Program-made: the position numbers and the translations under genes
Assembly (NCBI RefSeq): GCF_032051575.1
Contig: NZ_DAMBYD010000002.1
Span: 1 to 64,000, forward strand
From: Aminipila sp032051575
GTDB taxonomy: Bacteria; Bacillota; Clostridia; Peptostreptococcales; Anaerovoracaceae
Direction of reading: 5' to 3'
DNA: 64,000 bases
Shown: positions 60,034 to 64,000 of the stretch, piece by piece
Numbering within the stretch: the stretch's first letter is position 1
How the letters are laid out: each line of letters starts with the position of its first letter
Notes under the pieces: generated by a model
What the model was told of the DNA's origin: nothing
The model's input: only the letters and a program-made list of their open reading frames with translations
Database searches by the model: none

Positions 60034-62181
60034 ATGAAGAATATTACGATAGCCTTGGCGGGCAATCCTAATTGTGGTAAGACTACAATTTTTAACGATT
60101 TGACTGGTTCAAGCCAGTATGTTGGCAACTGGCCTGGAGTTACAGTAGAAAAGAAAGAAGGAAAATTTAGAGGAAATAAGAATGTCACAATTACTGACCT
60201 TCCAGGGGTTTATTCACTTTCTCCATATACTTTGGAAGAAGTTGTAACTAGAAACTATTTAATAAAGGAAACCCCAAGTGTAATATTAAATTTAGTGGAT
60301 GGAACTAATCTGGAAAGAAATTTATATTTAACAACACAGCTTCTTGAACTTGGAATTCCTGTTGTTTTGGGCATAAACATGATGGACCTGGTTAGAAAAA
60401 ATGGAGATAAAATTGATATAAAGAAACTTGCAGAAAAATTAGGGTGTCCTGTAATGGAGACTTCTGCACTTAAGGGTGAAGGCTGCAATGAATTAGTTAA
60501 TTGCGCCATAGAGTTAGCTACAACTAACCGAATAAAGAACCACAAATTTGATAAAAACATAGAAGCGTCAATTGAAGCAATTGAACATCTCATAAAAGAT
60601 GTAACAACACCAGAGCATCTAAGATGGTATGCAATTAAGTTATTTGAACATGATGAAGAGATTGCTAAAGAATTTAAGTTGACCGAAGATACTGCAATAA
60701 AAATTGATGACATAATTACAAAACTTGAAAATCTAATGGACGATGATAGTGAGAGCATAATCGCAAACGAAAGATACAACTTTATCGGAGATGTTGTTAA
60801 TGGAGCATTAAAGAAAAAACAAAAAGGACTTACGACTTCTGATAAAATTGACCAGATTGTTACCAATAGATGGCTGGCACTACCTATATTTGCGGTAGCA
60901 ATGTTTATTGTTTATTATGTATCGGTCTCATGGCTAGGTACTATTGTGACAGATTGGACAAATGATGTACTGTTTGGTGAATACATACAAGGTGGAGTTT
61001 CAGCACTTATGGATAATGCAGGTACTGCGGAATGGCTTCAAAGTTTAGTTGTTGACGGTGTAATTGGCGGTGTAGGTGCTGTTCTCGGATTCGTACCACA
61101 GATGTTTATCTTATTCTTCTTCTTATCTATCCTAGAAGATTGTGGATATATGGCAAGAGTTGCGTTTATAATGGATAGGATATTTAGAAGGTTTGGTCTT
61201 TCAGGAAAGAGTTTCATACCACTTTTAGTAAGCTCTGGATGTGGTGTGCCGGGAATTATGGCTACTAAAACCATTGAAAATGAGAAAGATCGTCGAATGA
61301 CTATTATGACGACTACGTTTATTCCGTGTGGTGCCAAGCTGCCTGTTATTGCGCTAATTGGAGGAGCTATGTTCCCCAATATAATCTGGATTGCTCCGGC
61401 GATGTATTTTATGGGAATTGGTGCAGTAATATTTTCAGGAATAACACTTAAGAAAACTAAAATGTTTGCTGGAGATACAGCCCCTTTCGTAATGGAACTA
61501 CCTCAGTATCATATGCCTGCGCCTAAAGGTGTTTGGATTCACATGTGGGAAAGAGGAAAATCATTTATTATAAAAGCAGGTACTGTAATATTCGTGGCTT
61601 GTGCAGCTATCTGGTTCTTATCTAATTTTGGTTTTACATCTGGCAGCTTTGGTATGGTAGAGCAGAACAAAAGCCTGCTTGCTGTAATTGGTTCTTTTGT
61701 AGCACCAATCTTCGCACCTCTTGGATTTGGAAACTGGCAGGCAACAGTTGCAACTTTGACAGGTCTTGTTGCTAAAGAAAATGTGGTAGGAACATTTGGC
61801 GTGTTACTTGGGCTAGGTGGCGATGTAGCAGAAGATGACACAGGACTTCTTGCCCAGCTTACTATAATGTTCCCTTATGGTTCAGCTGCATTATCCTTCT
61901 TAGTGTTTAACTTGCTTTGTGCTCCATGCTTTGCCGCAATTGGTGCAATCAGAAGGGAAATGAATAGTGCAAGATGGACTTGGTTTGCGATAGGATACCA
62001 GACAGTTCTTGCTTATGTGACGGCTTTGATAATTAATCAGCTGGGTGGTATAATATTTGGAGGTCTTACTTTTGGGGCAGGCACAGTTGTGGCTATAGCA
62101 TTACTAATACTAATGATATTTTTACTAGTAAGACCAATGCCTAAAGAAAGAAGGTTGAAGGTATGCTGTCAACAATCATAG
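60034..62181 (+). CDS. feoB: Ferrous iron transporter FeoB
   Basis: A 715-residue FeoB. N-terminal G domain: G1 GNPNCGKTT, G3 DLPGVYSL, G4 NMMDL; helical linker; then about eleven membrane segments with the gate motifs CGVPGIM and CGAKLPVIAL. It imports Fe(II) across the membrane. Full length. Its last 19 bp overlap the Cys-rich FeoB-associated gene. Confidence 0.96.
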   Translation: MKNITIALAGNPNCGKTTIFNDLTGSSQYVGNWPGVTVEKKEGKFRGNKNVTITDLPGVYSLSPYTLEEVVTRNYLIKETPSVILNLVDGTNLERNLYLTTQLLELGIPVVLGINMMDLVRKNGDKIDIKKLAEKLGCPVMETSALKGEGCNELVNCAIELATTNRIKNHKFDKNIEASIEAIEHLIKDVTTPEHLRWYAIKLFEHDEEIAKEFKLTEDTAIKIDDIITKLENLMDDDSESIIANERYNFIGDVVNGALKKKQKGLTTSDKIDQIVTNRWLALPIFAVAMFIVYYVSVSWLGTIVTDWTNDVLFGEYIQGGVSALMDNAGTAEWLQSLVVDGVIGGVGAVLGFVPQMFILFFFLSILEDCGYMARVAFIMDRIFRRFGLSGKSFIPLLVSSGCGVPGIMATKTIENEKDRRMTIMTTTFIPCGAKLPVIALIGGAMFPNIIWIAPAMYFMGIGAVIFSGITLKKTKMFAGDTAPFVMELPQYHMPAPKGVWIHMWERGKSFIIKAGTVIFVACAAIWFLSNFGFTSGSFGMVEQNKSLLAVIGSFVAPIFAPLGFGNWQATVATLTGLVAKENVVGTFGVLLGLGGDVAEDDTGLLAQLTIMFPYGSAALSFLVFNLLCAPCFAAIGAIRREMNSARWTWFAIGYQTVLAYVTALIINQLGGIIFGGLTFGAGTVVAIALLILMIFLLVRPMPKERRLKVCCQQS

Positions 62182-62339
62182 TGAGTGGAATATTAGTTGT
62201 TTTGGTTTTCTTTGCTACAAGACACTTAATCAGAAATGCAAAAGCTGGAAAGTGTGCAGGGTGTAGTGGCTGCGGCAGCTATGGTAAAGAAGACGGGTGT
62301 AGTTGCTGTAACAGCAAAGAGACTCATAAACATGAATAA
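62163..62339 (+). CDS. FeoB-associated Cys-rich membrane protein
   Basis: A 58-residue protein starting at an ATG within the feoB end. One membrane helix (about 4-20) followed by CAGCSGCGSYGKEDGCSCC with six cysteines. This fits the small FeoB-associated Cys-rich membrane family. It may bind iron or regulate FeoB. No separate ribosome-binding site is obvious. Confidence 0.8.
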   Translation: MLSTIIVSGILVVLVFFATRHLIRNAKAGKCAGCSGCGSYGKEDGCSCCNSKETHKHE

Positions 62340-62385
62340 GTAAACATACAAAGAACATAGAAATTATCAAAATTGATGAAATGAA

Positions 62386-62409
62386 AGGGTGGCATGCGTT
62401 TGTCACCCT
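62386..62409. other. Hairpin downstream of the feo genes
   Basis: Stem AGGGTGGCA/TGTCACCCT (one mismatch) with loop TGCGTT. The following bases are A, not T, so it is not a convincing plus-strand terminator; it may stabilise mRNA. Confidence 0.35.
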
Positions 62410-62422
62410 AAAAAATGGAAAT

Positions 62423-62442
62423 AAGTTAGCTATGGCTAACTT
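62423..62442 (+). promoter_or_regulatory. DtxR/IdeR-like operator before DUF3793
   Basis: Perfect palindrome AAGTTAGC-TATG-GCTAACTT, the best of the five boxes in this locus, 57 bp before the DUF3793 start. Confidence 0.6.
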
Positions 62443-62498
62443 GAGCCGATTCAGGAAATAAGGTATGAGCAAAATATATTTTAAAGGGGGTTTTTAAT

Positions 62499-63059
62499 AT
62501 GCTGGAAAAATTGATTATTGAACAATGTGCACCAACACTGGCAAACTTAAAAACAGGAGAAATTGTAAACTATAGATTTAATAACTTAGAACAGGCGAAA
62601 AGGGAAATAAGAATATTAAGCCATACGTTAGAATTAAGAGGGGTTAATATAGAAATTTTAGTAAAAAGAGAAAAAAGCTTATTACTTTATGTATATAGGA
62701 AAAACCGGCTTGCATGTGATTTATCATGTCCAATAGCAAGAAGCTTTTTAGAAAAGAAGGGATATAAGCCAGATAGTATTGACGAAACAATACAGAATTT
62801 ACGCATTAGAATGAACGTAGATAAAATAAAAAACAAATTTCCACACGAAATTGGATTGTTTTTAAGCTACCCAGTTCAAGATGTAATGGGATTTATTAAA
62901 AATCAAGGAAAAAATTGTAGGCACTGCGGCTATTGGAAAGTTTATGAGGAAGAAGAAAAAGCAATTTTAATGTTTGCAAAATTTGATAAGTGTAAGGCCG
63001 CTTATAAAAAAATGTGTAGGCAGGGAGCAAGCATTAAAAAGCTTACAGTTGCATGTTAA
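62499..63059 (+). CDS. DUF3793 family protein
   Basis: A 186-residue protein of the DUF3793 family (LEKLIIEQCAPTLANLKTGEI, PHEIGLFLSYPVQDVMGFI, CRHCGYWKVY). It has several Cys and a C-terminal Cys-rich end. DUF3793 genes commonly neighbour feo and flavodoxin genes in anaerobes. Function unknown. TAAAGGGGG precedes the ATG. Confidence 0.82.
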   Translation: MLEKLIIEQCAPTLANLKTGEIVNYRFNNLEQAKREIRILSHTLELRGVNIEILVKREKSLLLYVYRKNRLACDLSCPIARSFLEKKGYKPDSIDETIQNLRIRMNVDKIKNKFPHEIGLFLSYPVQDVMGFIKNQGKNCRHCGYWKVYEEEEKAILMFAKFDKCKAAYKKMCRQGASIKKLTVAC

Positions 63060-63088
63060 CGTATGAGAGAAAGGGAAGGTAAATTCAT

Positions 63089-63514
63089 ATGAAGAAAATG
63101 GCGATCATTTATTGGAGTGGAACAGGGAATACAGAGAAGATGGCAGAAGCTGTTTTCCATGGTGCAAAGTCAGCAGGTGCAGATGTTACATTGTATAATG
63201 TAAATGAATTTGTCAGCAATAATATCGACACTTTTGATATTGTTGCTTTTGGCTGCCCGTCTATGGGAGCAGAAGTTTTGGAAGAAACTGAGTTTGAACC
63301 AGTATATAATGACTGTCGAAATAAATTAAATGAGAAAACTGTTGGAGTTTTTGGTTCTTATGGCTGGGGGGATGGCGAATGGATGAGAAACTGGGAACAA
63401 GATCTGCTTCAGGCAGGAGCATTGTTACCAGAGGGTTATTTGATTATAAATGAAACCCCTGATGAATCGGGAATAGAAAATTGTAAAAACTATGGTGCAA
63501 ATTTAGTTAAGTAA
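63089..63514 (+). CDS. Flavodoxin
   Basis: A 141-residue flavodoxin with the FMN phosphate loop WSGTGNTEKMAEA (about 9-21) and the isoalloxazine-binding GSYGWGDGEWM (about 89-99). A low-potential electron carrier that replaces ferredoxin under iron limitation, which fits the iron operators upstream. Confidence 0.94.
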   Translation: MKKMAIIYWSGTGNTEKMAEAVFHGAKSAGADVTLYNVNEFVSNNIDTFDIVAFGCPSMGAEVLEETEFEPVYNDCRNKLNEKTVGVFGSYGWGDGEWMRNWEQDLLQAGALLPEGYLIINETPDESGIENCKNYGANLVK

Positions 63515-63529
63515 GTAAAAGGATAAAAT

Positions 63530-63853
63530 ATGAGTGTAGTAATAGTAGGCGGTAACGAAAGAATGGTTACACAGTATAAAGGGATTTGTAAAGAATTTGG
63601 GTACAAAGCAAAGGTCTTTGCTAAAATGACAACAGACTTTAAACGAAAAATAGGGACTCCTGATTTAGTAATCTTATTTACAAATACTGTTTCACATAAG
63701 CTGGTAAACAGTGCAGTTCAAGAGGCACTAAGATGTAATTCAGACGTGATACGCTGTCATAGCAGCAGTTCATGTGCATTAAAAAAAGCGTTGGAATATC
63801 ACTGTAGTGGAAATTGTCAGGAATGTGAGATGTTAAACTGTGATTTATCATGA
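63530..63853 (+). CDS. DUF2325 family protein
   Basis: A 107-residue DUF2325 protein (VVIVGGNERMVTQYKGIC, DLVILFTNTVSHKLV, RCHSSSSCALKKAL) with a C-terminal Cys cluster (CSGNCQECEMLNC). Function unknown; common in clostridial feo/flavodoxin regions. Follows flavodoxin by 15 bp. Confidence 0.85.
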   Translation: MSVVIVGGNERMVTQYKGICKEFGYKAKVFAKMTTDFKRKIGTPDLVILFTNTVSHKLVNSAVQEALRCNSDVIRCHSSSSCALKKALEYHCSGNCQECEMLNCDLS

Positions 63854-64000
63854 TTTAGTAGACAGTATTGTAGCAGCTCTGGAGGCTAGAGACCAATATA
63901 CAGCAAATCATTCAAGACGAGTAAGTGATATGACTGAGCAAGCTTGCATTTGCTTAGGTATGGCAGAAGAAGATTATGAAAATATTCACATGGCAGCACA
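63840..64000 (+). CDS. HD-GYP-like protein, N-terminal fragment
   Basis: A frame starting at GTG 63840 (overlapping the DUF2325 end by 14 bp) and open to the window end encodes HDLVDSIVAALEARDQYTANHS..RV, the standard start of HD-GYP domains (c-di-GMP phosphodiesterase type), where the first metal-binding residues follow beyond the cut. No strong ribosome-binding site. Truncated by the window, not by mutation. Confidence 0.6.
   Translation, partial: MIYHDLVDSIVAALEARDQYTANHSRRVSDMTEQACICLGMAEEDYENIHMAA

Overview
The window looks like the chromosome of an anaerobic, low-GC, spore-forming clostridium (Firmicutes). Evidence: AT-rich DNA, Gram-positive gene orders (tig-clpP-clpX-lon-engB, murA beside spoIID), spore genes (sleC, csp-type subtilases, spoIID), an agr-type peptide signalling locus, SLH-domain surface protein, oxygen-labile-type two-subunit fumarase and a 4-hydroxybutyrate-type CoA-transferase. 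The CoA-transferase is very close to what I recall of Clostridium aminobutyricum AbfT, so a relative of Anaerovorax/Aminipila (Family XIII) is plausible, but that placement is an inference. I saw no tRNA, rRNA, CRISPR array or insertion sequence.

Layout. 1-6.2 kb: 3' end of a probable 4-hydroxybutyryl-CoA dehydratase gene, the CoA-transferase, a permease, then a convergent sigma-54-type response regulator and its histidine kinase. 6.3-11.3 kb: NiaR repressor, M20 amidohydrolase, a DUF5685/J-domain/membrane-protein trio, and dapB. 11.36-28.2 kb: the most striking region, nine consecutive Csp-type subtilisin-like proteases on the minus strand, divergent from sleC, the cortex-lytic enzyme that such proteases activate in germinating spores. 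Eight of the nine are close paralogs of 562-563 residues; all nine keep the Asp/His/Ser triad. 28.4-32.3 kb: an agr-like quorum-sensing locus (response regulator, kinase, a 44-residue AgrD-like peptide whose ring position carries Ser rather than Cys, and AgrB), with a large inverted-repeat operator between two divergent promoters; the rightward promoter leads to two small unrecognised membrane proteins. 32.4-41.4 kb: mostly housekeeping (CYTH phosphatase, trigger factor, ClpP, ClpX, Lon, EngB, HPRT) and a lone PduL-type phosphotransacylase.

41.4-53.7 kb: an envelope locus containing a candidate small RNA, an unknown 164-residue protein, a repeat-rich secreted protein, a giant VWA/MBG/SLH surface protein interrupted by a 100-N assembly gap, a SARP-like (BTAD) regulator with a degenerate GGDEF tail, a transglutaminase-like lipoprotein, and a reduced type IV filament operon (PilC, four small membrane-anchored proteins, PilT). 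11-bp-spaced TGTGAC repeats in front of the locus are a candidate site for the SARP-like regulator. 54-58 kb: murA, spoIID, fumarase alpha and beta. 58-64 kb: an EAL-HDOD protein, then an iron locus (feoA, feoA, feoB, a Cys-rich FeoB-associated peptide, DUF3793, flavodoxin, DUF2325) preceded by DtxR/IdeR-like palindromes, and the start of an HD-GYP-like gene cut by the window end.

Several genes start at TTG or GTG; where a Shine-Dalgarno sequence decides the start, the reported coordinate is the chosen start.
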